DNA of 64,000 nucleotides from Deltaproteobacteria bacterium IMCC39146 (GCA_030005635.1 JARUHP010000003.1:62001-126000); one strand, 5' to 3'. Shown: positions 18,464-27,304, counted from the first letter of the stretch. A program made the numbers and translations. Notes: generated by a model from the letters alone, not told the origin.

Positions 18464-19768
18464 TCAATGAACTTCGTCATCAGACATGAAGGCGGGGAAA
18501 ATCATGTTGAGGAAGTAGAAGATGATAAAAGGTGCAAAAATGACAGACAACATTCCACCCAACCCCTCTTTAAATGTTTCAATGTCGTGTGGAATAATCG
18601 GCAGGTGGTATTCCATGAAGCCCGCAAAGGTGAGAGAGAAAGCCTGCCCGCCAATGACGACATTCCAACGCATCATGAAGACGCCGAAGAGGACAAGGAT
18701 GCTGGCGATAACCGCGCGCCTGGTCGTCAGGCCCGGCACGAGCAAAAGCAAAAAAGGCAGGAAATTGCCAAGGCCGTACTGGTAGACGAAAATTTTCATA
18801 AAGTCATGTTCGTAGATGACCATCCGCAAAGCATCCCACGACTTGACCGCGGTATAGCCGCGGAAAATCATGTCAAGGATTTCAAGGGTGAGTGCAGCTG
18901 TCATGAAAATCAGCAAGTATTTTGAGGTCATCTTGACTTCGTGCTCTTGAATGCTGCGCAGTTGCTCGACGGGGATCGCTGTGCCGCCTTGAGCAAGAGC
19001 ATCTGGAAGCAGCCAGTTTTTACCCCGTTTGGCGGCCCATTTGCGCATCTCCATGAAAATGTAGTAGCTGACGATGCAGAGCGCAATCCCGGAAACAACT
19101 GCAGAACAAATGAAGATAACCGGCATGAGTGGGGTCATCCAGAGTGCATTGGCTTTTACTGAGCCGAAAATAAATCCGGCATAGCCATGCAAGAAGCAAG
19201 CAACCGGAATACCGAGCCCTGCCAAGAACTTGACGGCCTTATGGTCGGAGTCGAGGGCTTCTTTGGAAAGGTCCATCGCGCCGAGTGAAATGATTTTGTA
19301 GATAGGCAGCAGGAGACTTTCCAGTCCGCTACGATCCTGCTTATTGTTGAGTCGGTGGACGGATTCAACAATGAACTTGCGGTAAACAAACCAGATTTCA
19401 GCAGCGACAATGAAGGCATAAGTCATGAAGACAATGCCAAAGGCCGAAATTGCTGAGGTGAAATGTGGCGTCATCAGGACGTGAATGCCCCTCAAAGGCT
19501 GCATCAAGTGTAACATCAGCGGCATCATTGCAACCGGCAGTAAGGCAAAGGAGAAAACCAGGGCATAGCGGGCAATCTCCTTCAGCTTCTCGACGTTAAA
19601 GACGTGGTACAGCGATGAAAGCACAAATGCTCCAGCTACCAGACCGGTCATGTAAGGGTACATAACGATCTGTATCGACCAGTATACATACTCGTTGGGG
19701 AGGACAAAGAGGTCTTTGACGGTCCAGGCTTCACCGTGAACGATCATTTGGGCAACTTGTTCAACCAT
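18464..19768 (-). CDS. NrfD/PsrC-like quinol-interacting membrane subunit
   Basis: 434 residues with about ten hydrophobic helices, typical of the NrfD family that exchanges electrons with menaquinone in the inner membrane without haem. Helices such as LVFSFALLPVAMMPLMLHLM and MTPLMPVIFICSAVVSGIALC are clear. It starts 2 bases after the ferredoxin gene stop, and the ferredoxin gene starts 2 bases after the cytochrome gene stop, so the three form one tight operon. The set cytochrome/ferredoxin/NrfD resembles the Cbc4 (CbcSTU) type complex of Geobacter, a predicted menaquinol:cytochrome c reductase. Confidence 0.9.
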   Translation of the reverse strand: MVEQVAQMIVHGEAWTVKDLFVLPNEYVYWSIQIVMYPYMTGLVAGAFVLSSLYHVFNVEKLKEIARYALVFSFALLPVAMMPLMLHLMQPLRGIHVLMTPHFTSAISAFGIVFMTYAFIVAAEIWFVYRKFIVESVHRLNNKQDRSGLESLLLPIYKIISLGAMDLSKEALDSDHKAVKFLAGLGIPVACFLHGYAGFIFGSVKANALWMTPLMPVIFICSAVVSGIALCIVSYYIFMEMRKWAAKRGKNWLLPDALAQGGTAIPVEQLRSIQEHEVKMTSKYLLIFMTAALTLEILDMIFRGYTAVKSWDALRMVIYEHDFMKIFVYQYGLGNFLPFLLLLVPGLTTRRAVIASILVLFGVFMMRWNVVIGGQAFSLTFAGFMEYHLPIIPHDIETFKEGLGGMLSVIFAPFIIFYFLNMIFPAFMSDDEVH

Positions 19769-19770
19769 GA

Positions 19771-20544
19771 CTAGCGTACCTCCTTGTTCAGACCGATGTA
19801 ATAGACGTTCGGTTTGGTGCCGTACTCATCGCGCAATACGCCGACACGCTGGCTCAAGACTGTCTGAGCGACCGGATCGTTGGGGTCTTTCAGGTTGCCG
19901 ATCTGGCGGGCATCAAAGGGACAGGCTTGAGCGCATGCGGTGTCGCCACCCTTGCTGATGCGGTGATAACAGAAGGTGCACTTGTCTGCAACATGTTCCA
20001 CCGGGTGGAAGAAGCGGACTCCGTAAGGGCAGCCCATGATGCAGTAGCCGCAGCCGATACACCATGATCGATCGACCAGAACAACGCCATCTGCCGTCTG
20101 GTAGGTCGCACCGACAGGGCAGACCTGCACGCAGGCAGGGGTCGTGCAGTGATTGCAGAGCTTTGGCACGAAAAAGGCCTGGGCGATCTCATCCTCGGGG
20201 ACCAGTAACATGCCGGAGTGGTTCTGGTCGAGTAACTTGGTCGTGTAGCCGTCACGGGCTCCTTTCGGGCAATCCATGACAACATCGCCATCTTTTTTGA
20301 TGACGTAGCGCTCAACCCAGGTGCGGGTCACGTTGGCTTCGTAAGGAATGTCATTTTCAGTTTTGCAGGCCTTAACGCAGAAGCCGCAGCCAACACACTT
20401 GTGGGTGTCAACGAGGAAGCCCCACTTTAATTGTGGATTGGCAGCGAAAAGTTCCTTGGGAGTTATGAAGTCCAGCGCGGAGACCGAAACCGATGCTCCT
20501 GCAACAAAAACCGCAGTATTTTTGAGAAAATCACGTCTTTTCAT
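19771..20544 (-). CDS. Tat-exported four-cluster ferredoxin subunit
   Basis: 257 residues. The N-terminus MKRRDFLKNTAVFVAGAS is a twin-arginine signal, so the folded protein is exported. Four cysteine groups for [4Fe-4S] clusters can be read: CVGCGFCVKAC, CNHCTTPACVQVC, CIGCGYCIMGC and CTFC...ACAQAC, the pattern of DmsB/HmcB-type subunits. It would carry electrons between the NrfD subunit and the four-heme cytochrome. The ATG at 20544 is preceded by GGAGG; it lies just after the stop of the cytochrome gene. Confidence 0.93.
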   Translation of the reverse strand: MKRRDFLKNTAVFVAGASVSVSALDFITPKELFAANPQLKWGFLVDTHKCVGCGFCVKACKTENDIPYEANVTRTWVERYVIKKDGDVVMDCPKGARDGYTTKLLDQNHSGMLLVPEDEIAQAFFVPKLCNHCTTPACVQVCPVGATYQTADGVVLVDRSWCIGCGYCIMGCPYGVRFFHPVEHVADKCTFCYHRISKGGDTACAQACPFDARQIGNLKDPNDPVAQTVLSQRVGVLRDEYGTKPNVYYIGLNKEVR

Positions 20545-20546
20545 AA

Positions 20547-21017
20547 TCACATATCCTCCAGGCTTGGATTGTGCGGATTATGACATTCACTGCACTCTTC
20601 GCCTTGGTTGTGCTTAGCCGGATCTATGCCGGGAATGTCGTTCCGATCGCTGGATGGCATGGTGAGCTTGGCGTGACAGCGAATACAGAGTTCCCTGCTC
20701 CTGTCTATGGTCAATTTTTCAGGGTCATCAGGATGGTCAAATGCTGCACCATGACAATTCTCACAAGGGATTGTGCCGTGATGTGCACTCTCGAGTTCCT
20801 CGATCTTGTCATCATGACATTCGTTGCAGTAGTCGTTACCTTTGTACTTTTCAGGGTAGTCTTTCCACTCTTGCTCATTGCTTAGCCGGTGGTAACCAAA
20901 GGTGTACCCTTGCTCCTGCGAACCAAAATCTGAGGGGACATAGAATGCTCTGAACAACAAGATACCGATGGCTATGGCAATGACCACGAATAGCGGTCGC
21001 CAAACATGGTTTTTCAC
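20547..21017 (-). CDS. Four-heme membrane-anchored cytochrome c
   Basis: 156 residues from a GTG start supported by AAGGAG. One N-terminal membrane anchor (LFVVIAIAIGILLFRAFYV) is followed by four haem motifs: CNECH, CENCH, CIRCH and CSECH. Non-motif His residues (AHHGT, HPDD, KHNQ) could be distal ligands. It is the first gene of the cytochrome/ferredoxin/NrfD operon and is the likely electron exit to periplasmic cytochromes. Confidence 0.9.
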   Translation of the reverse strand: MKNHVWRPLFVVIAIAIGILLFRAFYVPSDFGSQEQGYTFGYHRLSNEQEWKDYPEKYKGNDYCNECHDDKIEELESAHHGTIPCENCHGAAFDHPDDPEKLTIDRSRELCIRCHAKLTMPSSDRNDIPGIDPAKHNQGEECSECHNPHNPSLEDM

Positions 21018-21424
21018 AGGCGTCTCCTTAGCAATGGGTTGTTTCCCTATAACTGATTACAATAAAACGTAGTTTTGTTTTTATCATGGCCTCGTTTGTC
21101 TGTCAATCTTTACTAAACTAATAAAGTCGTTATTTGGCAATTGTTTTATTTCTGTAATGCTCTGCAAAGCCACACGTTTAGGGCATTAGAATTTGTTAGT
21201 GATAGTTTTTTTATCTTCTGAGGCGAGGAAATCTTGACATATCAAAACATATAAAATACTGTTCTATTGTGTGGTGAGTTTAAATTGTAGAGTAAGCGCC
21301 CAGCCTTTTTGACTGTCTTGTGCCCAGCCGGTTAGCGTTGAGCTTTCTTGTCGCAGCCTCAAGAATTAGTACAGTCTAAACGAGTCTGGTCTACTTTCAA
21401 CTCCGTGCTGTAGCAATTCATTGG
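21018..21424. other. 407-base intergenic region between divergent genes
   Basis: AT-rich and without an open frame I would call. It should hold the promoters for the four-heme cytochrome operon (-) and the following membrane protein (+). A TTGACA is present at 21234-21239 with weak -10 choices (TACTGT at 21257). No clear palindrome or -24/-12 site was found. Confidence 0.5.
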
Positions 21425-23224
21425 ATGCGAGGTGTTGTGGTGGAAAATCCTGTCGAACTTGAAAAACGTGTAGCAGATCTCGAGGCTCAGCTTGCTGTGT
21501 TGTCGGAAACTGTTGCTGGCTTGCAGGTGGACCAAGAGCAGCGCTCCGAGGTGCCGAACATAAGGAAGAAAACGGCTCGCAAGGTTCACTCGCAGGGCGA
21601 AACCTCTGAAGAGATCCTCTCCTGGGTTGATAAATCCTATATCCTCTCGCGGATCGCGACCACCAGCTTCATCGTTGCGGTTGCCCTGGCATTAAGAACA
21701 GCAACGGACAGTGGTAGCATTGATTTGCAGATTGGTTCCTTCCTCGGCATGCTCTATGCTTTTGGGCTGATCATGTATAGCTGGTTTGCCTATAAGGAGC
21801 GTAGCATTCAGGCGCCGGTGTATATCCTTTGGGGAACCATTATCATGTGCAGTGTGGTGGTGGAGGCTCATCGTGTTTTCGATACAGTGCCTTCGGAAAT
21901 GGCTTACGTGGTTATGGCGGTAACAGGATTGGTAGCAACCGTTATCAGTCGAATGCATCATGTCGCTTTGCCGGTTTTCGTTGGAACCCTCGGTATGAGT
22001 TTCGGTAGTTTCGCCATCAATTACCCGAGTCCGATTTTCCCTTATCTTGTCATTATCATGGCTCTGGCAAATATTTTTGCCACTTATGCAACACGTCTGC
22101 TACGGGCTTCATGGCTGCGTTGGTTGCTGTTTGCCCTGACTCTTTTCATGATTCAGATATGGGATCTTAAACTGTCTATCTATCTCAGCAAGCTGAGTCC
22201 TGAGAACCTTGAGTTCTCTGTGCAGGGATTGATGCCATCGATCGGTTTCCTGGGCGTAGTGCTTGCTGGTATCGCCCTGCTGGGTGTTTTGGGTAAAGTC
22301 CAACAGAAGATCTCGAAGTTCGATATTGTCTTGCCGGTCCTCAATGTTTGCTGGGTTTACCTGGCGGCTAAATATGCTATCGGGCAGGGACTGACAACTC
22401 CGCAGGCTTTCGGCTGGATCGCGGTGTGTGCTGCACTGATTCACTTGATAGTCGGCTGGTGGTTGCTTGGTCGCGCTGAGGGGGGGGCTTTGGGAACAAC
22501 CTCCTTTGCCCTTGCCGGAGGTTTGCTCCTGGCTTTTGCCGCACCTATGGCGATTGGTCATGCGGTGATCGCAACAGCTATGGTTGCTCTGCTGGCTGTG
22601 GCGATGATCTGGATTTCAGTTCGACGTAACAACCACGGCTTACGTTTGATTTCGTATGTGCTGCAACTGTACGCCTGTTCAGCACTGGTCTATTTGCTGT
22701 GGGCGACTGGCGGTACCAAGCCTTCGCTGGTCGGTGCTCTCTCCTCGGGGCTTCTGGCAAGTATTGCCTTCTGTCATTATTTCTGGGCTCGTCGACATCC
22801 GGCAAGTCCTGGTGAATCATTCATGTATAAGTTTAATAAGAATGATCGCGGTGCCAGCGTTCTGCTTGTGGCGGCCTTGTTCAGCGGCTTCTTTACCATG
22901 CGGGTCGGGCTCTATCAGGCGCTTGATTTTATGCATATGGCAACGCACAGCGCTTTTGGTGGTGCCCAGTCGGTCCTGATTAACGTTACAGCTGCGGTCC
23001 TTTTATGGTTCAGTTTGATGAGACGTAATAAGGAGCTACGCAATGTAGCGGTTGTGATAACCGTGATCGGGGCCGGTAAGGTTTTTCTGATGGATATGGT
23101 GCAGTTGAAGGGGATGCCGCTGATGATCAGTGTCTTTACCTTCGGACTTGTTGCGGCCCTGGCCTCATTTGTGCTGGGCCGGTGGAACAAAAAAGATCAG
23201 GCTGGAGCGGTGGAAAATCCTTAA
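21425..23224 (+). CDS. Large multi-span membrane protein (DUF2339-like)
   Basis: About 599 residues. The N-terminal 30 residues form a short coiled-coil (ELEKRVADLEAQLAVLSETVAGLQ), a basic linker follows, and then roughly 15-18 hydrophobic helices run to the end. This layout is that of DUF2339-type membrane proteins, whose role is unknown. The ATG at 21425 lacks a ribosome site; a GTG at 21440 (giving MENPVELEKR) has GAGGTG 5 bases upstream and is a credible alternative. It is followed by a strong terminator. Confidence 0.7.
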   Translation: MRGVVVENPVELEKRVADLEAQLAVLSETVAGLQVDQEQRSEVPNIRKKTARKVHSQGETSEEILSWVDKSYILSRIATTSFIVAVALALRTATDSGSIDLQIGSFLGMLYAFGLIMYSWFAYKERSIQAPVYILWGTIIMCSVVVEAHRVFDTVPSEMAYVVMAVTGLVATVISRMHHVALPVFVGTLGMSFGSFAINYPSPIFPYLVIIMALANIFATYATRLLRASWLRWLLFALTLFMIQIWDLKLSIYLSKLSPENLEFSVQGLMPSIGFLGVVLAGIALLGVLGKVQQKISKFDIVLPVLNVCWVYLAAKYAIGQGLTTPQAFGWIAVCAALIHLIVGWWLLGRAEGGALGTTSFALAGGLLLAFAAPMAIGHAVIATAMVALLAVAMIWISVRRNNHGLRLISYVLQLYACSALVYLLWATGGTKPSLVGALSSGLLASIAFCHYFWARRHPASPGESFMYKFNKNDRGASVLLVAALFSGFFTMRVGLYQALDFMHMATHSAFGGAQSVLINVTAAVLLWFSLMRRNKELRNVAVVITVIGAGKVFLMDMVQLKGMPLMISVFTFGLVAALASFVLGRWNKKDQAGAVENP

Positions 23225-23270
23225 GCAGAACCGCTTCCAGGGTTTGAGGTTGCTTTAAATTGATCCAACT

Positions 23271-23304
23271 AAAAAGGGCCTTCGCATTTGCGAAGGCCCT
23301 TTTT
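23271..23304. terminator. Bidirectional intrinsic terminator
   Basis: AAAAAGGGCCTTCGC and GCGAAGGCCCTTTTT around the 4-base loop ATTT. It separates the convergent DUF2339-like gene and the eight-heme cytochrome gene. Confidence 0.95.
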
Positions 23305-23323
23305 GTTTAGTAACCAGGTCAAT

Positions 23324-24484
23324 TTACCAGACGGAATCGAGCTGAATGAAGGCTTTCTTGAAGTCGGCTTCAACGGTTTCGAGAATGGCCATCGCATATT
23401 CGTTGTTGTGAACGCCATTGGTGCCGTCGTTACGAACAAACTTGAGGTTGCGCAAGGCCTGGCTGTAAGTGCCCCAGACTTCAGTCGTGTCACGTTTGGC
23501 AGCGTCTGCATCGGCAAGCTCAGCCTCAAGCTCGACGCGCATTTCCTTAAGCATGTCGATGCGAGCTTTTGTTTCTGCGGCCCACTCTTTGAAGATCTCG
23601 TTGTAGGCTTCGTCTTCATGGCAGTTGGTGCAGGTCGAAGAAGAGGGGCGATAAGTTCCTTTGGTAACGCCGGTGTGGCAATCAACACAGGTCATATCTG
23701 CTGCTTCGCCATACATCATGCTGGGAATATTCATGTCGCCAAATCCGGTACCAACGTTCATGGTCTCTTGAGCTTCGTGGCAAACAGTACAATCGTCAAT
23801 CTGAGGGGCATCATCGCCAGCATCGGCGTGGCAAGCCAGACAGAAGTTCATGCGGTCCGTTGCAGTGGCAGGGTTGTGAACAATACCAAAATGGCAATCA
23901 CGACAGGTCAGGTCAAATTCTTCGATGTGCATGGAATGGTCAAAATGAGTGCCACCGACGAAATCATCAGTCATGATATCGGCCAAGCCTTTGCGTTCGC
24001 GGAAGGCAGGGTTGACGACATCATCGAGCATGCGCATGTTGACGACTTTCATCGGACCTTTGGTTGTTTCGCGAACTGTCTTGTTGCCCTCATCAGAGTG
24101 ACAGTAGAGACAGTGCCATGAAGGGACCAGGTCCTCGTGGGGGTTAGAGAGAATCTCAAGTTTCTCTTCCTTGGAGATGGTCAACTGCATATAAGTGTCG
24201 CGCAGGCCGCCGATCTTGGCTTTGGCGTAGCCGAATAGGCCTGGGCGGCCATGGCAGTCGAGGCAGGAAACGCCGGCGTCGCCATGAGCGGAGTGTTCCC
24301 AGGAGTCAACTTCGGCCAAGGGGCCAAAGCCCTGTGCCGGGTGGCAGAGATGGCAGAACTCAGGCTCTGAAGTCATGTGGAGAATCTGGATATTGATAAA
24401 ACCAAAAAAAACCACGAAGACTACTGAAATGATGGTGAAAATGACTATATGTTGTTTGCACCAGTCAAATACGTTCTTAAGCAT
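23324..24484 (-). CDS. Eight-heme NapC/NirT-like membrane cytochrome c
   Basis: 386 residues. One N-terminal membrane anchor (IVIFTIISVVFVVFFGFINI) is followed by eight haem motifs: CHLCH, CLDCH, CLYCH, CRDCH, CLACH, CTVCH, CVDCH and CTNCH. The first two in the context TSEPEFCHLCHPAQG...HSAHGDAGVSCLDCHG fit the NapC/NrfH quinol-dehydrogenase start. A haem-free helical tail of about 100 residues closes it. The start at 24484 is chosen because GAGGTG lies 8 bases upstream. It lies downstream of cbcL in the same direction but behind a strong terminator, so it is probably transcribed separately. Confidence 0.9.
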   Translation of the reverse strand: MLKNVFDWCKQHIVIFTIISVVFVVFFGFINIQILHMTSEPEFCHLCHPAQGFGPLAEVDSWEHSAHGDAGVSCLDCHGRPGLFGYAKAKIGGLRDTYMQLTISKEEKLEILSNPHEDLVPSWHCLYCHSDEGNKTVRETTKGPMKVVNMRMLDDVVNPAFRERKGLADIMTDDFVGGTHFDHSMHIEEFDLTCRDCHFGIVHNPATATDRMNFCLACHADAGDDAPQIDDCTVCHEAQETMNVGTGFGDMNIPSMMYGEAADMTCVDCHTGVTKGTYRPSSSTCTNCHEDEAYNEIFKEWAAETKARIDMLKEMRVELEAELADADAAKRDTTEVWGTYSQALRNLKFVRNDGTNGVHNNEYAMAILETVEADFKKAFIQLDSVW

Positions 24485-24749
24485 GTTCCGCACCTCTGTC
24501 ATAGCTTTACGTTAAAAAATGATAGAAAAGGATTAAAAGCGCACGCGCAACCGTATAAAACATATTTTGTAAATGAATGCAATAGAAAGATTGTTCTCAG
24601 TATGCATATAAAGGGAGCTTCTAGAGGATACTAAAGACGCTTTTACAAGCGGCTTAATTTAGTTTTTACTGCAATCTCGATGACTTTTGTTCGTCTTTCA
24701 GTTTTTTGAGCAGAGCGAGGGTAGAACTTTATCTTAATCATTTATAAAA

Positions 24750-24790
24750 CTCAAAAGGGGTTGCCAGTTGGCAACCCCTTTTGAGTTTCT
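24750..24790. terminator. Intrinsic terminator after cbcL
   Basis: A perfect 16-base stem, CTCAAAAGGGGTTGCC with GGCAACCCCTTTTGAG, around the loop AGTT (24750-24785), followed by T-rich sequence on both strands. It lies 25 bases beyond the cbcL stop codon. Confidence 0.93.
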
Positions 24791-24809
24791 CGTTATGTAT
24801 GGATTCCGG

Positions 24810-26675
24810 CTAGTGGCCGCTACCTCCCATGAAGGCGAAGATCATCAGGAAGAGACAGGCCAATCCTGTGAAGAGAGCGATGTAGCCGAAGGCCTTGAGA
24901 CAGAAGTCATAGACCGGACCGCTGACCTTCTGGCAAACATACTCTTCGGTGGTGCCTTCTTCTTCGTAGCGGCGCCATTGGTCGCCACGTTCTTCGATAA
25001 ATTCTTCCTTGGCCATTTGGCCGTTGAAGATAACGAAGTCCATTGGGAATTTCTCCGGTCGTCCGTGGGTGTTGTAGAAGTGGACGGTGAAGATAAAGCC
25101 GGTTGCCAGCAAAGCTTCGTCAGAGTGAATGATCGTTGCAACATTGAACATCCAGCCTGGCAGGAAGTAACCGAAGATCTCCGGAAACCAGAGCATCAGT
25201 CCGGATCCGCCGATGGCAAACATACCCCAGAAGACGGCGAGGAAGTCAAATTTCTCCCAGTATGTCCAGCGCTCGAAGGTCGGTTTTGGACCGAGGAAGA
25301 GGAACCAACGGACCATGCCGATAACATCCCGGATGTCGCGCAGGTTCGGGCAAAGAGAATCGGGGCCGAAGAGACGTGTAAGCCACATGTCGCCAGGCCT
25401 CTTCTTCTTGGACAGGAAGAGGAAGTCAAAGCTCAGGATCAGAGCCGATACAAAGTAGTAGAAGGTCAGGATTGCGCAACCACGGTGGATCAGGCCAGCA
25501 TAGTAAGTACCACCAAAGAAGTCCATCATGCCCATGGCCCAGCGTTGGTCAGCAAATTTGAGAGGCAGACCGGTTAGGGTGAGCCCGAGGAAGCTGATAA
25601 TAACGGTCAGATGCAGGAAGATATGACGAGACTTGAAACGCACGTACTGCTTGTGTGGCTCAGTGATGTGATGCTCTTCTTTGTTGCCGCTATGCAGCTC
25701 GGCAAGTTTCTGACGGTTCTCAACAAAACCACGCACCATCCAGAGCAGAGTGTGAATCCAGAAAACCGCAAACGTGCCAACCAGAAGACCGGTCATGCTG
25801 ACAAAAGTCCAGTAGCTGATTGGGTAATTATCCCGGTCGTGCATGTCACCATGAGAGTTATACTTGGCAAACAGAGGTGTTGCATTAGGATGACACTGAG
25901 CGCAGGTGCCGGTCAGGTTGGCAACGTTAACGCTTGAAGCCGGGTCGTCTTTGGGGAGAACGTTGTGCGCCGTATGACAATCGGCACAACCGGCAACTTT
26001 ATCAGGTGAGCCGAGTTTGAAGTTTTTGCCGTGATAGCTGCTCATGTAGGTGCTTACTGCGACATTGAAGACCCCGTTGCGGTCCATCATTTCCTTGTCG
26101 CCATGGCATTTCAAACAAACCTTGGTGTGGAATTCCCGGTTAATGTGACTGTTCTCGTCGCCGAGTTGCTCAATCTTATGCAGACCGTGACAATCGTTAC
26201 AGGCGGCAGAGTCGGGATTGCCGGCCATAACGGCTTTGCCGTGGCTTGAGTCGATGTAATCTTCATGGTCATCATGACAACTGGTACATTTGGCGATAAC
26301 TTTTGTTTTGTCGCCTTTCCAGTAGGTGTGAGAGTGGATATCGTCATGACAATCAGCGCAGGAGACTTCATTTAGTTTGTGGACGCTTGAGTAACTCTCC
26401 TTGGTCTCCTTCTTGTGGCAGCGCACACATTTGGGTTCTTCGGGCATAACATCACCAGACATATGCGCGTCCAGTGAGGTCACATCTATGTGGCAGCTGG
26501 TGCAGGCGTTTGTGCCGTGTACTGATGCACCGTAGGCGATAGGGGAGACCACATCGTCGTGGCATTCAAGGCAGATTTCCGGAGCGATGGCCATGCCGTT
26601 TTCAGCTTGAGCCGATGGGTTTGGGAAGAATAGGGCAAAAGCCAGTAGAACAATAGCAAGGGTTCTGCAATTCAT
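24810..26675 (-). CDS. cbcL: CbcL-type menaquinol oxidase: nine-heme c domain fused to cytochrome b
   Basis: 621 residues. A signal peptide (MNCRTLAIVLLAFALFFPNP...AQA) is followed by nine haem motifs: CLECH, CTSCH, CVRCH, CADCH, CTSCH, CNDCH, CLKCH, CADCH and CAQCH. From about residue 285 there are membrane helices with His residues (SRHIFLHLTVIISFLGLTLTG, YAGLIHRG) matching the HydC/FdnI diheme b family. Nine c haems plus a b-type membrane domain is the architecture of Geobacter sulfurreducens CbcL, an inner-membrane menaquinol oxidase required for reduction of low-potential acceptors. It is transcribed from a possible sigma-54 promoter. Confidence 0.9.
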   Translation of the reverse strand: MNCRTLAIVLLAFALFFPNPSAQAENGMAIAPEICLECHDDVVSPIAYGASVHGTNACTSCHIDVTSLDAHMSGDVMPEEPKCVRCHKKETKESYSSVHKLNEVSCADCHDDIHSHTYWKGDKTKVIAKCTSCHDDHEDYIDSSHGKAVMAGNPDSAACNDCHGLHKIEQLGDENSHINREFHTKVCLKCHGDKEMMDRNGVFNVAVSTYMSSYHGKNFKLGSPDKVAGCADCHTAHNVLPKDDPASSVNVANLTGTCAQCHPNATPLFAKYNSHGDMHDRDNYPISYWTFVSMTGLLVGTFAVFWIHTLLWMVRGFVENRQKLAELHSGNKEEHHITEPHKQYVRFKSRHIFLHLTVIISFLGLTLTGLPLKFADQRWAMGMMDFFGGTYYAGLIHRGCAILTFYYFVSALILSFDFLFLSKKKRPGDMWLTRLFGPDSLCPNLRDIRDVIGMVRWFLFLGPKPTFERWTYWEKFDFLAVFWGMFAIGGSGLMLWFPEIFGYFLPGWMFNVATIIHSDEALLATGFIFTVHFYNTHGRPEKFPMDFVIFNGQMAKEEFIEERGDQWRRYEEEGTTEEYVCQKVSGPVYDFCLKAFGYIALFTGLACLFLMIFAFMGGSGH

Positions 26676-26728
26676 TGGTGTGACCTCCTGAGGTTCATCT
26701 TCGTTTCAAGACAAGTGGTTTTCAAACT

Positions 26729-26744
26729 GGCCTGAAACGTGCCG
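26729..26744 (-). promoter_or_regulatory. Candidate sigma-54 (-24/-12) promoter of cbcL
   Basis: Read on the minus strand: CGGCACGTTTCAGGCC. GG and GC are separated by 10 bases and the -24 half GGCAC is perfect, while the -12 half is weak (only the GC matches). It lies 54 bases upstream of the cbcL ATG. The palindrome centred at 26907 is 165 bases further upstream, at a distance usual for an enhancer site. Confidence 0.4.
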
Positions 26745-26897
26745 TTCATGTGTATGAAAAATAGAAAAAACGGAGTAAAATAGTAAGCTTGGCTAAACAA
26801 CAGATTGTATACATTATAAGATTAAAAATGGTTTAGCATAGCCAACATTAAAAGTCAATCGTGAAAGACCTCTAAGAAATGATTTTAATAGTCAGGG

Positions 26898-26916
26898 TGT
26901 ATATTTTTTATATACA
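26898..26916. promoter_or_regulatory. Palindrome TGTATA-N7-TATACA upstream of cbcL
   Basis: Half sites TGTATA (26898-26903) and TATACA (26911-26916) with a 7-base spacer. It differs by one symmetrical base per half from the two CGTATA-N7-TATACG sites upstream of the sigma-54 cytochrome operon near 48.7 kb. It is a probable binding site of the same or a related activator. The 315-base gap between cbcL and the next gene holds little else. Confidence 0.55.
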
Positions 26917-26990
26917 GGGATAAATCTCTTGCCTGTCAGATTTAAAGGAGGCTAATATGCGGAAATTTTGTCGGCACGGGGGTAGTGGAG

Positions 26991-27224
26991 ATGGCACCAA
27001 AATGGAGTGGCTTGGTTCTGGCTGGTTTTGCCTTAACTTTTTATGTCGTTGGTGGGCTTCTGATAATGGGCGGGTTGATCATGATCGGTGTCCTGGGTAG
27101 TCAGGACCTTTGGGGTTGGGGTGAAGCGCGTGGCATAGGTTACATGGCTTTTGGGGTCGGCATTGTCCTCTCTGTGCTGGGTGTTCTGGTTATGCGGATC
27201 ATGCGCAACCGTGGCGTTGCTTGA
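26991..27224 (+). CDS. Small two-span membrane protein
   Basis: 77 residues beginning MAPKWSGLVLAGFALTF, with two hydrophobic segments (about 7-35 and 51-70) separated by GSQDLWGWGEARG. No family recognised. The start is uncertain: GGAG abuts the ATG, while a much better ribosome site (AAGGAGG, then ATG at 26957) opens a different, short frame. A single-base length difference between 26957 and 26991 would join the two, so this may be a frameshifted gene, a coupled leader peptide or a sequence error. Confidence 0.6.
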   Translation: MAPKWSGLVLAGFALTFYVVGGLLIMGGLIMIGVLGSQDLWGWGEARGIGYMAFGVGIVLSVLGVLVMRIMRNRGVA

Positions 27225-27250
27225 GCGCCTTGTAAGGTTGAAATAAAAAT

Positions 27251-27290
27251 AAAAAAGGGAGCAGCCGAGTGGCCGCTCCCTTTTTCTTTT
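27251..27290. terminator. Bidirectional intrinsic terminator
   Basis: AAAAAGGGAGC and GCTCCCTTTTT form the outer stem, with GCC/GGC inside after one mismatch. It separates the small membrane protein gene (+) from atpE (-). Confidence 0.93.
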
Positions 27291-27304
27291 ACTGCTAAAC
27301 CAAC

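Noticed and set aside
23288-24121. A 277-codon open frame antisense to the eight-heme cytochrome gene
   Set aside because: The minus-strand frame has eight CXXCH motifs and a membrane anchor; the plus-strand frame has none and begins inside the terminator.
24540-24565. GG-N10-GC site on the minus strand upstream of the eight-heme cytochrome, with a CGTATA half site
   Set aside because: The -24 and -12 words otherwise fit poorly and the second half site is missing, so it is likely chance.
24768-25577. A 269-codon open frame antisense to cbcL
   Set aside because: Opposite a clear cytochrome b domain; composition rich in Glu/Asp is a shadow of the hydrophobic helices.
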